Positions 35,261 to 43,424 of a stretch of DNA of 64,000 nucleotides are shown here, piece after piece. The position numbers and the translations under genes are program-made. How positions within the stretch are numbered: the stretch's first letter is position 1; the number at the start of each line of letters is the position of its first letter. The stretch is taken from NCBI GenBank assembly GCA_004799545.1, contig SSMU01000005.1, forward strand, positions 62,001 to 126,000, in the 5' to 3' direction. The stretch is from Phenylobacterium sp. (lineage in GTDB: Bacteria > Pseudomonadota > Alphaproteobacteria > Caulobacterales > Caulobacteraceae). The notes beneath the pieces were generated by a model. That model saw nothing but the letters and a program-made list of their open reading frames with translations. It searched no databases and was not told where the DNA came from.

Positions 35261-37261
35261 ATGAGACTGAGATCGTTGATCGGCGCGTTGAGCCTGGCCC
35301 TGGTCTTCGCGGCGGGTGCGAGCGCCCAGGTCCCGCAGGAGGCCAAGCCGGCGACGACCTCCGCGGCCGCCGCGGTTCAACCGCCGGCCGCGCCGGCCTC
35401 GGCCCCCGCCCTGACCGGTCAGGACCTGGACAGCTGGCTCGACGGCTACGTCCCCTACGCCCTGGCCAGCGCCGACATCGCCGGCGCGGTGGTTGTGGTG
35501 GTCAAGGACGGCCAGGTGCTGACCGAGAAGGGCTACGGCTATGCGGACGTGAAGTCCCACCGCCTGGTCGATCCCAAGGCCACCCTGTTCCGGCCGGGCT
35601 CGGTCTCCAAGCTGTTCACCTGGACGGCGGTGATGCAGCAGGTGGAGGCAGGCAAGATCGACCTCGACGCCGACGTCAACCAGTACCTCGACTTCAAGAT
35701 CCCGCCCTATGACGGCAAGCCGGTCACCATGCGGGACCTGATGACCCATACGGCGGGCTTCGCCGAGACGATCAAGCACCTGTTCCCGGCCAACGCCAAG
35801 ACCGTGCTGCCGCTGAACCGGTTCGTCTCCATCTGGACGCCGAACCGCATCTTCCCGCCCGGCGAAGTCCCGGCCTATTCCAACTATGGCGCCGCGCTGG
35901 CCGGCTACATCGTCCAGCGGACCTCGGGCGAGCCCTTCGACCAGTATGTGGCCAGGCACATCTTCACGCCGCTGGGCATGGACCATTCGAGTTTCAGCCA
36001 GCCGCTGGCGCCGAACCTGCTGGCCGGCATGTCCTCGGGCTATCTGCGGGCCTCCGGGCCGGCGCGGCCCTACGAGTTCGTGGGTCCTGCCCCGGCCGGC
36101 AGCCTGGCCACCACCGGCGATGACATGACCCGGTTCATGATCGCCCACCTGAACAATGGCCAGTATGGCGGCGTCCGCATCCTGCAGGACGCCACCGCCC
36201 GGCAGATGCATGCGCCGCAGCGGCAGTATGTGCCGCCGCTCAACGGCATGGCCCTGGGCTTCTATCACGAGGACCGCAACGGCCATGTGATCGTCGGCCA
36301 CGGCGGCGACACCGTCGCCTTCCACTCCGACCTGCACCTGCTGCTCAACGACAACATCGGGATCTTCATCTCGATGAACAGCCCCGGCAAGGAAGGCCTG
36401 GCCGAGAACATCCGCCAGAACCTGCTGAGCGGCTTCATGGATCGCTACTTCCCGGCCCCGCGCCCAGCCCTGCCCACCGCGCCCACCGCGCCCACCGCCA
36501 AGGCCGACGCGGCGGCGATGCAGGGCGTCTATCGCTCGAGCCGCCGGGTCGACAGCGGCTTCCTTCGCGTGCTCAACCTGCTGGGCCAGGTGAAGGTCGC
36601 CGCCAACAAGGACGGGACGCTGGTGGTCTCGGCCTTCAAGGACGACTCCGGCGCGCCCCTGGTGTGGCGTGAGGTCGGTCCCTTCCTCTGGAACGACGCC
36701 AGCGGCAAGCACACCCTCGCCGCCGTGGTGAAAGACGGCAAGGTCGTCGACTTCGGCGAGGACGACCTCGGCGCGATCATGGTCTTCCAGCCGGTCCCCT
36801 TCGCCGTCAGCTCCAGCTGGACCCTGCCGCTGCTCGGCGGCATGGTCGGGGTGCTGCTTCTCATGCTCTGCCTGTGGCCGATCCAGGCGCTCGTCCGCCG
36901 GCGCTACGGCCAGACGTTCCCGCTCGCCGGGCGCACGGCCATGCTCTACCGCGCCGTGCGGCTCGCCGCGGTGGCTGATCTCCTCGCGTTGGGCGGCTTC
37001 GTCGCCATCGCCCAGTCGGCCAGCAACAAGCTCGAGCTGTTCGACGATCCGCTGGATATCTGGCTGCGCCTGCTGCAGCTGCTTTGCCTGGTGGGCGTCG
37101 TCGGCGCGGGCCTGGCGGTGTGGAACGCAGTGCGCGTCTGGACCGAAGGCGGCCGGAGCTGGTGGGCCAAGACCTCGGTCACCATCACCACCCTCGCCCT
37201 CCTGGCCTTTGTCTGGTTCGTCGTCAGCCTGCAGCTGATCAGTCCCAGCCTGAACTACTGA
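35261..37261 (+). CDS. Serine hydrolase with C-terminal membrane domain (paralogue 2)
   Basis: A 666-residue paralogue of 24180-26204, similar along its whole length. A signal peptide ends at GASAQ (~residue 22). The beta-lactamase-fold domain has SVSK, YSN and HGGD. A short linker (PTAPTAPTAKAD) encoded by three 9-base tandem repeats leads to the beta-rich region, then four or five transmembrane helices. The ATG at 35261 is chosen because the signal peptide begins there. The two paralogues bracket the M81/oxidase cluster and point outward from it on opposite strands. It ends 6 bases from the convergent ACT-domain gene. Confidence 0.88.
   Translation: MRLRSLIGALSLALVFAAGASAQVPQEAKPATTSAAAAVQPPAAPASAPALTGQDLDSWLDGYVPYALASADIAGAVVVVVKDGQVLTEKGYGYADVKSHRLVDPKATLFRPGSVSKLFTWTAVMQQVEAGKIDLDADVNQYLDFKIPPYDGKPVTMRDLMTHTAGFAETIKHLFPANAKTVLPLNRFVSIWTPNRIFPPGEVPAYSNYGAALAGYIVQRTSGEPFDQYVARHIFTPLGMDHSSFSQPLAPNLLAGMSSGYLRASGPARPYEFVGPAPAGSLATTGDDMTRFMIAHLNNGQYGGVRILQDATARQMHAPQRQYVPPLNGMALGFYHEDRNGHVIVGHGGDTVAFHSDLHLLLNDNIGIFISMNSPGKEGLAENIRQNLLSGFMDRYFPAPRPALPTAPTAPTAKADAAAMQGVYRSSRRVDSGFLRVLNLLGQVKVAANKDGTLVVSAFKDDSGAPLVWREVGPFLWNDASGKHTLAAVVKDGKVVDFGEDDLGAIMVFQPVPFAVSSSWTLPLLGGMVGVLLLMLCLWPIQALVRRRYGQTFPLAGRTAMLYRAVRLAAVADLLALGGFVAIAQSASNKLELFDDPLDIWLRLLQLLCLVGVVGAGLAVWNAVRVWTEGGRSWWAKTSVTITTLALLAFVWFVVSLQLISPSLNY
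36473..36499 (+). repeat. Three 9-base tandem repeats in a linker
   Basis: Two copies of CCCACCGCG followed by CCCACCGCC, encoding the Pro-Thr-Ala linker of the serine hydrolase. It is in frame, so gain or loss of units would only change linker length. Confidence 0.75.
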
Positions 37262-37267
37262 TCGGCG

Positions 37268-37546
37268 TCAGGCCGCCGCCTGGGCGGCGGCGCGCCAGCC
37301 AAGGCCGACACGGATCACCACCGGCAGGCCCTCCAGGCGGCGGGTCAAGGTCTCGGCGCGCCGCGCGTCCAGCCCCTCGGTCTCCACGCGGACGCATATC
37401 CCGCCCTCCGTTCGGACCAGGGTCACTTCGAGCAAGTCGACGCCCTGGACCGCGAAGGGCGTGAGCACCCGCAGCAGCGCGTCGCTCTCCGTGCTGGCGT
37501 CGATCAGGAAACAGCGCCGCGCCGCGCCGGCCGCAGGCCCGGTCAC
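37268..37546 (-). CDS. Small ACT-domain protein (IlvM-like)
   Basis: A 92-residue protein that looks like a single ACT domain. RRCFLIDASTESDALLRVLTPF is followed by the strand pair VDLLEVTLVRTEGGICVRVETE, then a helix (RRAETLTRRLEGL) and a final strand (VVIRVGL). Its size and layout resemble IlvM, the small regulatory subunit of acetohydroxyacid synthase II. The GTG at 37546 is chosen because it overlaps the preceding stop in GTGA and has GGAGG 7 bases upstream. No large acetolactate synthase subunit is next to it. The upstream attenuator supports a link to branched-chain amino acids, but the partner is unknown. Confidence 0.65.
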   Translation of the reverse strand: MTGPAAGAARRCFLIDASTESDALLRVLTPFAVQGVDLLEVTLVRTEGGICVRVETEGLDARRAETLTRRLEGLPVVIRVGLGWRAAAQAAA

Positions 37547-37878
37547 GACACGGCCTCCGCGCCAAGCCGTAAGCCATAGGTCCGACACAGCAGCAACCGC
37601 CCGCCGCCATCGAAGGCCCGCACCTGTAGGAACGCGTCGTCGGGCGCGTTGTCGGCGGCCCAGACCACCTCTCGGCGGGGGGCGCCGTCCGAAGCCCGCG
37701 GCCAGGCGGCGCGCAAGGCCGCCTCGAACAGGAAGACCGGCTCGGCCTCGGCGGCGTGGACGACCGCTTCGATCCGTGCGGTGTCGCCGAGCAGGTCTTC
37801 CGCCGTCAGCGCATGCGTGAAGCGCCGGGCGGCGCGGCGCAGGGCGCGGGTCTCTGGATAACGGGACGTCTGGGTCAT
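37543..37878 (-). CDS. Unrecognised 111-residue protein behind an attenuator
   Basis: I do not recognise this protein. It is soluble and Ala/Arg-rich, with a predicted helical first half (ALRRAARRFTHALTAEDLLG, then ARIEAVVHAAEAEPVFLFEAALRAAW) and a beta-like second half (FLQVRAFDGGGRLLLCRTYGLRL). The ATG at 37878 has AAGGA 7 bases upstream; an ATG at 37911 abuts the terminator's T-tract and is less likely. It is translationally coupled to the ACT-domain gene by a 4-base overlap, so the two products probably act together. The gene is preceded by a terminator and a hydrophobic leader peptide, implying control by amino-acid supply. Confidence 0.6.
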   Translation of the reverse strand: MTQTSRYPETRALRRAARRFTHALTAEDLLGDTARIEAVVHAAEAEPVFLFEAALRAAWPRASDGAPRREVVWAADNAPDDAFLQVRAFDGGGRLLLCRTYGLRLGAEAVS

Positions 37879-37912
37879 GCCGGGGTCCTTGGGGTGGACC
37901 GGCGGGCGCATG

Positions 37913-37944
37913 AAAAAACCCCGCTGCCTTTCGGAAGCGGGGTT
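37913..37944 (-). terminator. Attenuator terminator
   Basis: Read on the minus strand, a perfect 9-bp stem AACCCCGCT/AGCGGGGTT closes a CC-GAAA-GG-containing loop and is followed by a run of six T. It stands between the leader peptide and the 111-residue gene. Its left arm (CCCCGCTTC, 37934-37942) is exactly complementary over 9 bases to GAAGCGGGG inside the leader peptide coding region (37988-37996). Terminator and antiterminator are therefore mutually exclusive. Confidence 0.8.
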
Positions 37945-37969
37945 CTGATCTTGCGATCCGCCGGAGGTG

Positions 37970-38107
37970 TCAACTCGCGCGCGTTCGCCCCGCTTCGGAG
38001 GTGGCGAGCATAATAATCATCGCAAACCCGGCGCCCGACACAGGCACGACATCGGCCGGCGCGACATCGACGCAGGCGGTCATGAAGGGGTCGGCGCGGA
38101 GAAGCAT
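37970..38107 (-). CDS. Leader peptide of a branched-chain amino-acid-type attenuator
   Basis: A 45-residue open frame starting at ATG 38107 with AGGA 6 bases upstream. It is rich in Val, Ile, Leu and Met, including [11 protein letters not shown] and then Ile-Ile-Met-Leu (38017-38006) close to the stop. A shorter start at 38020 gives [16 protein letters not shown]. Stalling at the Ile-Ile-Met-Leu codons would leave GAAGCGGGG (37988-37996) free to pair with the terminator's left arm and so allow transcription. Complete translation would cover it and let the terminator form. This is the arrangement known for ilv operons, including Caulobacter ilvBN. Confidence 0.65.
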   Translation of the reverse strand: MLLRADPFMTACVDVAPADVVPVSGAGFAMIIMLATSEAGRTRAS

Positions 38108-38246
38108 CGCCGTTCCTGTATCCGGCCTGGCCAACCGGCGCAATGGAACGGGGATATCTGGCGCCACGTGCCGTCGCGGCCGGGCCCATGGACGGCCGCG
38201 AGACGAGATGCTCTGGTCTGCGGCCGACGAGCTGCAGGAGCCCGCC

Positions 38247-39263
38247 TTGACCGATCGCCTGCCCGTCATCGACATGACGCCGCTGTTCGACCCCGGCGCC
38301 CCGCAGCGCGCCGCGGTCGCCGCCGAGATCGCCCGGGCGTGCGAGGCGCACGGCTTCTTCTACCTGGTGGGCCATGGCGTGAGGCCCGAGACGCTGCGCG
38401 ACCTCGAAGCGGAGAGCCGCCGGTTTTTCGCCCTGCCTGGCGAGGCCAGGATGGCGATCGCGATGTCGCGCGGCGGCCGCGCGTGGCGAGGCTATTTCCC
38501 GCTGGGCGGCGAGCTCACCTCCGGCCGGCCCGACCTGAAGGAAGGGCTCTACCTTGGGACCGACCTCGCCGCCGACCATCCGCGGGTCCGCGCCGGCCTG
38601 CCGCTGCACGGCGCCAACCTCTGGCCCGCCGAACTGCCCGGCCTGAAAACCGCGGCGACCGCCTACATGGACGCCGCCAGCCGCGCCGCGGCCGTGCTCA
38701 TGGAAGGCGTGTCCCTCAGCCTCGGCCTGGACGCCGGCTATTTCGCGCGCGCCTACACCGGCGAGCCCACCGTGCTGTTCCGCATCTTCCACTATCCGGC
38801 GCAGGGCCCCGCCGGGACCGACTGGAGCCAGTCCTGGGGCGTGGGCGAACACACGGACTACGGGCTCCTGACCCTGCTGGCGCAGGATCGCCACGGCGGC
38901 CTGCAGGTGAAGACGCCGGGCGGCTGGATCGAGGCGCCGCCGATCGACGGCGCCCTGGTCTGCAACATCGGCGACATGCTGGAGCGGCTGACCGGCGGCC
39001 GCTTCAAGTCGACGCCGCACCGGGTCCGCAACCGCAGCGGTCAGGACCGGCTCTCCTTCCCGCTGTTCTTCGATCCGGATTTCCTGGCGCCCATGCAGCC
39101 GCTGCCGATCGCCGCCGTCGACGCCGCGCGGATCGACGCCGACCGCACCGAACGCTGGGACCGCGCCAGCGTCCATGCCTTCGACGGGACCTATGGCGAC
39201 TACCTGCTGGGCAAGGTCGCCAAGGTCTTTCCGCAGCTGACGGAACAGGCCCTCGGGTCTTAG
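38247..39263 (+). CDS. 2OG-Fe(II) oxygenase, isopenicillin N synthase-like
   Basis: A 338-residue non-haem iron oxygenase. The N-terminal DIOX_N domain ([13 protein letters not shown] ... [14 protein letters not shown]) precedes the double-stranded beta-helix. Iron ligands are H-x-D in [12 protein letters not shown] and His in STPHRVRN. The 2-oxoglutarate-binding R-x-S is in [11 protein letters not shown]. The start is the TTG at 38247 with AGGAG 6 bases upstream. A broken 5' copy of this gene exists at 13285-13344. It is divergent from the attenuator-controlled pair and precedes manD by 168 bases, separated from it by an operator, so its pathway is uncertain. Confidence 0.87.
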   Translation: MTDRLPVIDMTPLFDPGAPQRAAVAAEIARACEAHGFFYLVGHGVRPETLRDLEAESRRFFALPGEARMAIAMSRGGRAWRGYFPLGGELTSGRPDLKEGLYLGTDLAADHPRVRAGLPLHGANLWPAELPGLKTAATAYMDAASRAAAVLMEGVSLSLGLDAGYFARAYTGEPTVLFRIFHYPAQGPAGTDWSQSWGVGEHTDYGLLTLLAQDRHGGLQVKTPGGWIEAPPIDGALVCNIGDMLERLTGGRFKSTPHRVRNRSGQDRLSFPLFFDPDFLAPMQPLPIAAVDAARIDADRTERWDRASVHAFDGTYGDYLLGKVAKVFPQLTEQALGS

Positions 39264-39329
39264 CCGCGGCTCCAGCATTCAATGCAGGACGGGTTCCGCC
39301 ACAGCCGAAAGCCACGGCCCTTCGGCGCC

Positions 39330-39367
39330 TTGACAGGACCGCGCGTGGCATCCTTGATAGCGCTATC
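39330..39367 (+). promoter_or_regulatory. manD promoter with LacI-type operator
   Basis: A consensus -35 TTGACA (39330-39335) is followed after 18 bases by TTGATA as -10. The perfect palindrome GATAGCGCTATC (39356-39367) overlaps the -10 region. The same TAGCGCTA core precedes xylX (54321) and the SGNH esterase (62222). Repression by the LacI protein encoded at 54361 or a relative is likely. Confidence 0.7.
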
Positions 39368-39431
39368 TTATGGACGCGCCCGGCCCGCGCCGGGCTAGGC
39401 TGTGGCGTCGTCCCACGGGATCCCCCGACCG

Positions 39432-40643
39432 ATGCTGAAGATTGCCGCCGCCCGCACCGTCGTGACCTCGCCGGGCCGAAATTTCGTCACCCTGAAGATC
39501 GAGACCCAGGACGGTCTCACCGGGGTCGGCGACGCGACGCTGAACGGCCGCGAACTGGCGGTGGCGAGCTACCTCTCCGACCATGTGATCCCCTGCCTGA
39601 TCGGCCGCGACGCCCACCAGATCGAGGACATCTGGCAGTACCTCTACAAGGGCGCCTACTGGCGGCGCGGGCCGGTGACCATGTCGGCGATCGCCGCGGT
39701 CGACATGGCGCTGTGGGACATCAAGGCCAAGGCGGCCGGCATGCCGCTCTACCAGCTGCTGGGCGGGGCGAGCCGCACCGGCGTCATGGTCTATGGCCAC
39801 GCCAACGGCGAGACGGTGGAGGAGACCCTGGCCGCCGCGCGGGACTATGTGGCGCAGGGGTACAAGGCGGTGCGGCTGCAGTCCGGGGTGCCGGGGCTGA
39901 CATCCACCTACGGGGTCTCCAAGGACAAGCTGTTCTACGAGCCCGCCGACGCCGACCTGCCGACCGAGAACGTCTGGTCGACCTCCAAGTACCTGCGCGC
40001 CGCGCCCGCGCTGTTCGCCGCCGCCCGCGAGGCCCTGGGCTGGGACGTCCACCTGCTGCACGACGTGCACCACCGGCTGACTCCCATCGATGCCGGGCGG
40101 CTCGGCAAGGACCTGGAGCCCTACCGGCTGTTCTGGATGGAGGACGCCACGCCGGCGGAGAACCCGGAGGCCTTCCGGATCATCCGCCAGCACACCACCA
40201 CGCCGCTGGCGGTCGGCGAGGTGTTCAACTCGATCTGGGACTGCAAGCAGCTGATCGAGGAACAGCTGATCGACTACATCCGCGCCACCGTGACACACGC
40301 CGGCGGGATCACCCACCTGCGGCGGATCGCCAGCCTGGCGGCGCTCTACAACGTCCGCACCGGCTGCCATGGGGCCACCGACCTGTCGCCGGTCAGCATG
40401 GCGGCGGCCCTGCACTTCGGCCTGTCGGTCCCCAACTTCGGCATCCAGGAATACATGCGCCACACCGCCGAGACCGACGCGGTGTTCCCGCACGCCTACA
40501 GCTTCGACGATGGCTATCTCCACCCGGGCGAGGCGCCGGGCCTCGGCGTCGACATCGACGAGGCCCTGGCCGCCAAGCATCCCTACCGCCGCGCCTACCT
40601 GCCGGTGAACCGGCTGGAGGACGGTTCGATGCACGACTGGTGA
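39432..40643 (+). CDS. manD: D-mannonate dehydratase (enolase superfamily)
   Basis: A 403-residue cytoplasmic enzyme that dehydrates D-mannonate to 2-keto-3-deoxy-D-gluconate in glucuronate breakdown. It matches the ManD family closely from [20 protein letters not shown] to the end LEDGSMHDW. Key elements are present: [20 protein letters not shown], metal ligands in the [16 protein letters not shown] and VGEVFN blocks, and [11 protein letters not shown]. The ATG at 39432 is used; an in-frame start at 39402 lacks family support. Its stop overlaps the exuT start (GTGA). It is first in the operon manD-exuT-uxaC-uxuB. Confidence 0.93.
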   Translation: MLKIAAARTVVTSPGRNFVTLKIETQDGLTGVGDATLNGRELAVASYLSDHVIPCLIGRDAHQIEDIWQYLYKGAYWRRGPVTMSAIAAVDMALWDIKAKAAGMPLYQLLGGASRTGVMVYGHANGETVEETLAAARDYVAQGYKAVRLQSGVPGLTSTYGVSKDKLFYEPADADLPTENVWSTSKYLRAAPALFAAAREALGWDVHLLHDVHHRLTPIDAGRLGKDLEPYRLFWMEDATPAENPEAFRIIRQHTTTPLAVGEVFNSIWDCKQLIEEQLIDYIRATVTHAGGITHLRRIASLAALYNVRTGCHGATDLSPVSMAAALHFGLSVPNFGIQEYMRHTAETDAVFPHAYSFDDGYLHPGEAPGLGVDIDEALAAKHPYRRAYLPVNRLEDGSMHDW

Positions 40644-41956
40644 GCGCGCCGCCCGTCCCGGCGAACGACACAGGGCCGGCCCGGCCGGGGCCGTCCGGCC
40701 ATGTGCGCTGGATCGTCTGCGGCCTGCTGTTCGCCGCGGTGGCGCTGAGCTACGTCGACCGCCAGGTGCTGAGCGTGCTCAAGCCCTCGCTGCAGAAACA
40801 GTACGGTTGGAGCGAGACCGGCTACGGCGACGTGGTGTTCTGGTTCCAGGCGGCCTACGGCGCCTCCTATGTGGTGTTCGGCCGGCTGGTGGACCGGATC
40901 GGGGCCAAGGCCGGCTACGCCCTGGCGGTCAGCCTCTGGACCGTGGGCCAAATCGCCCACGCCTTCGTCACCTCCACCGCGGGCTTCACGGCGGTGCGCA
41001 TCCCGCTGGCCATGGGCGAGGCCGGGACCTTCCCCGCGGCCCTGGCGGCGGCGGGCGACTGGTTCCCCCGGCGCGAGCGGGCGCTGGCGGTGGGCATCTT
41101 CAACGCCGGGGCCAATGTCGGGGCGATCGTCACCCCGCTGATCGTGCCGGTGATCGTGCTGACCCTGGGCTGGCGCTGGGCCTTCATCCTGACCGGCCTG
41201 CTCACCGTCGTCTGGCTGGCCGCCTGGCTCGGCTACTACCGCCGGCCGCGCGAGCATCCGAAGGTGACGCCGCAGGAGCTGGCCTGGATCGAATCCGAGC
41301 CCGTCGAGGCGCAGCGGCCGGTGCGCTGGACGCGGCTGTTCGCCCAGCGCCAGACCTGGGCCTACATCGCCGGCCGCTTCCTGATCGATCCGGTCTGGTG
41401 GACCTTCCTGTTCTGGCTGCCGGACTTCTTCGCCAAGCGCTACGGCGTCGACATGAAGAGCTTCGGCCCGCCGCTGGTGCTGATCTACCTGATGGCCGAC
41501 GTGGGCTCGATCTTCGGCGGCTGGACCTCCTCGCGGCTCTTGGCCCGCGGCGCCTCGCTGAACCGCGCGCGCAAGACCGCGCTCCTGACCTGCGCCTGCC
41601 TCGCCGTGCCGGTCTGCGTGGCGATGAACGCGCCCAACCTGTGGATCGCCGCCGGGCTGATCGGCCTCGCCTGCGCCGGCCACCAGGGGTTCTCCGCCAA
41701 CCTCTATGCGCTTCCCGCCGACCTCTTCCCGCGCTGGGCGACCGGCTCGGTGGTGGGGCTTGGCGGGGCGTCCGGCGCGCTGGGCGGCATGCTGATGGCC
41801 AAGTACGCCGGCTGGGTGCTGCAGGCGGTGGGCGGCTACGGCCCGATCTTCGCCTTCGCCTCGGTGGCCTATCTGCTCGCCTTGGGTGTGGTCCAGGTCC
41901 TGACACCGGTGTACCAGCCGGTCGATGGGGCCAGGCTGCAGGCCCAAGATTCTTGA
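40640..41956 (+). CDS. exuT: MFS hexuronate transporter (ExuT-like)
   Basis: A 438-residue 12-helix carrier of the anion:cation symporter family. Features are [25 protein letters not shown] in helix 1, the [40 protein letters not shown] region typical of hexuronate and hexonate carriers, and a large central loop. The GTG at 40640 overlaps the manD stop. By operon position it would take up glucuronate or galacturonate released from glucuronoxylan. Confidence 0.88.
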   Translation: MSAPPVPANDTGPARPGPSGHVRWIVCGLLFAAVALSYVDRQVLSVLKPSLQKQYGWSETGYGDVVFWFQAAYGASYVVFGRLVDRIGAKAGYALAVSLWTVGQIAHAFVTSTAGFTAVRIPLAMGEAGTFPAALAAAGDWFPRRERALAVGIFNAGANVGAIVTPLIVPVIVLTLGWRWAFILTGLLTVVWLAAWLGYYRRPREHPKVTPQELAWIESEPVEAQRPVRWTRLFAQRQTWAYIAGRFLIDPVWWTFLFWLPDFFAKRYGVDMKSFGPPLVLIYLMADVGSIFGGWTSSRLLARGASLNRARKTALLTCACLAVPVCVAMNAPNLWIAAGLIGLACAGHQGFSANLYALPADLFPRWATGSVVGLGGASGALGGMLMAKYAGWVLQAVGGYGPIFAFASVAYLLALGVVQVLTPVYQPVDGARLQAQDS

Positions 41957-41960
41957 GGAA

Positions 41961-41986
41961 CGACCCTTCTCATCTGGGAAGGGTCG
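41961..41986 (+). other. Intercistronic hairpin between exuT and uxaC
   Basis: A perfect 9-bp stem CGACCCTTC/GAAGGGTCG with an 8-base loop and no T-tract. It ends just before the GGGGGAG Shine-Dalgarno of uxaC. It is more likely an RNA-stability or translation-tuning element than a terminator. Confidence 0.5.
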
Positions 41987-41999
41987 GGGGAGCCGCCGC

Positions 42000-43424
42000 A
42001 TGACCGCCGCCCTGGAGCTTCACCCCGACCGCCTGTTCCCCGCCGATCCGGTGACCCGGGCCATCGCGCGCGCCCTCTACGCCGAGGTGGCGGACCTGCC
42101 GATCCTCAGCCCTCACGGCCACACCGACCCGCGCTGGTTCGCTGTCGACGCCCCGTTCGAGGACGCCGTCGCCCTGCTGCTGGCGCCCGACCACTACCTG
42201 TTCCGCATGCTCTACAGCCAGGGCGTGGCGATGGGCGACCTGGGCGTGCCGGACCGCGAGGGCCGCACCACCGCCGAACCCCGCACCGCCTGGCGGCTGT
42301 TCGCCATGAACCAGCACCTGTTTCGCGGCACGCCCTCGGCGGTCTGGCTCGACCACGTGTTCGCCGAGGTGTTCGGCCTGACCGTGCGGCTCTCGGCAGA
42401 GACCGCCGACACCTATTTCGAGGCCATCAACGCGGCCCTGGCGACGCCGGAATTCCGGCCCCGCGCCCTCTTCGACCGGTTCGGCATCGAGGTGCTGGCC
42501 ACCACCGAGAGCCCGGTGGACACGCTCGAGCACCACGCCGCCATCCGCGCCTCCGACTGGGCCAAGACCTCCAGGGGCCGGGTGATCACCGCCTATCGTC
42601 CGGACCCGGTGATCGACGCCGAGCACGAGCAGTTCGAAGATGCGCTGCGCCAGTTCGGCGAGCTGACCGGCGAGGAGGTGATGGGCTGGACCGGCTACCT
42701 CGCCGCCCACCGCAAGCGGCGCGCGGAGTTCAAGGCGGCGGGCGCCACCTCCACCGACCACGGCCATCCGACCGCGGCCACCGCCGACCTGCCGCGCGTC
42801 GAGGCCGAGGCGCTATTCAAGAGCGTCGTCGCCGGCCGCGCCACCCCGGCCGAGGCCGAGCTGTTCCGCGCCCAGATGTTGACCGAGATGGCCGCCATGA
42901 GCCTGGACGACGGCCTGGTGATGCAGATCCACCCGGGCTCGTTCCGCAACCACAACCGGGCCGTGTTCGAGCGCTTCGGCCGCGACAAGGGCGCCGACAT
43001 CCCGACCCGCACCGACTACGTCCACGCCCTGAAGCCCCTGCTCGACCGGTTCGGCAATGAGGCCGCGCTGAGCCTGATCCTCTTCACCCTCGACGAGACC
43101 TCCTACGCCCGCGAGCTGGCGCCCCTGGCCGGGCACTATCCGGCGCTGAAGCTCGGCCCCGCCTGGTGGTTCCACGACAGCCCGGAGGGCATGCGCCGGT
43201 TCCGCGAGCAGACCACCGAGACGGCGGGCTTCTACAACACCGTCGGCTTCAACGATGACACCCGCGCCTTCCTGTCGATCCCGGCGCGGCATGACGTGTC
43301 GCGGCGCGTGGACTGCGGCTTCCTGGCCCGCCTGGTGGCCGAGCACCGGCTGGCCGAGGACGAGGCTGCGGAGGTGGCCCGGGACCTCGCCTACAACCTG
43401 GCCAAGCGCGCCTACCGGCTGTGA
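42000..43424 (+). CDS. uxaC: Glucuronate isomerase
   Basis: A 474-residue uronate isomerase (amidohydrolase superfamily) that converts D-glucuronate to D-fructuronate. The metal-binding SPHGHTDPRWF (HxH) lies near residue 40. FGIEVLATTESPVDTLEHHAAI and the C-terminal block FNDDTRAFLSIPARHDVSRRVDCGFLARLV are diagnostic. The ATG at 42000 has GGAG 8 bases upstream. The length is usual for the family. The stop overlaps the uxuB start in GTGA. Confidence 0.94.
   Translation: MTAALELHPDRLFPADPVTRAIARALYAEVADLPILSPHGHTDPRWFAVDAPFEDAVALLLAPDHYLFRMLYSQGVAMGDLGVPDREGRTTAEPRTAWRLFAMNQHLFRGTPSAVWLDHVFAEVFGLTVRLSAETADTYFEAINAALATPEFRPRALFDRFGIEVLATTESPVDTLEHHAAIRASDWAKTSRGRVITAYRPDPVIDAEHEQFEDALRQFGELTGEEVMGWTGYLAAHRKRRAEFKAAGATSTDHGHPTAATADLPRVEAEALFKSVVAGRATPAEAELFRAQMLTEMAAMSLDDGLVMQIHPGSFRNHNRAVFERFGRDKGADIPTRTDYVHALKPLLDRFGNEAALSLILFTLDETSYARELAPLAGHYPALKLGPAWWFHDSPEGMRRFREQTTETAGFYNTVGFNDDTRAFLSIPARHDVSRRVDCGFLARLVAEHRLAEDEAAEVARDLAYNLAKRAYRL

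Noticed and set aside
37967..40639. Apparent 1329-residue open frame running into exuT
   Set aside because: The first ~890 codons are an Arg/Ala/Pro-rich shadow of the oxygenase and manD genes. The MFS protein starts at the GTG overlapping the manD stop.
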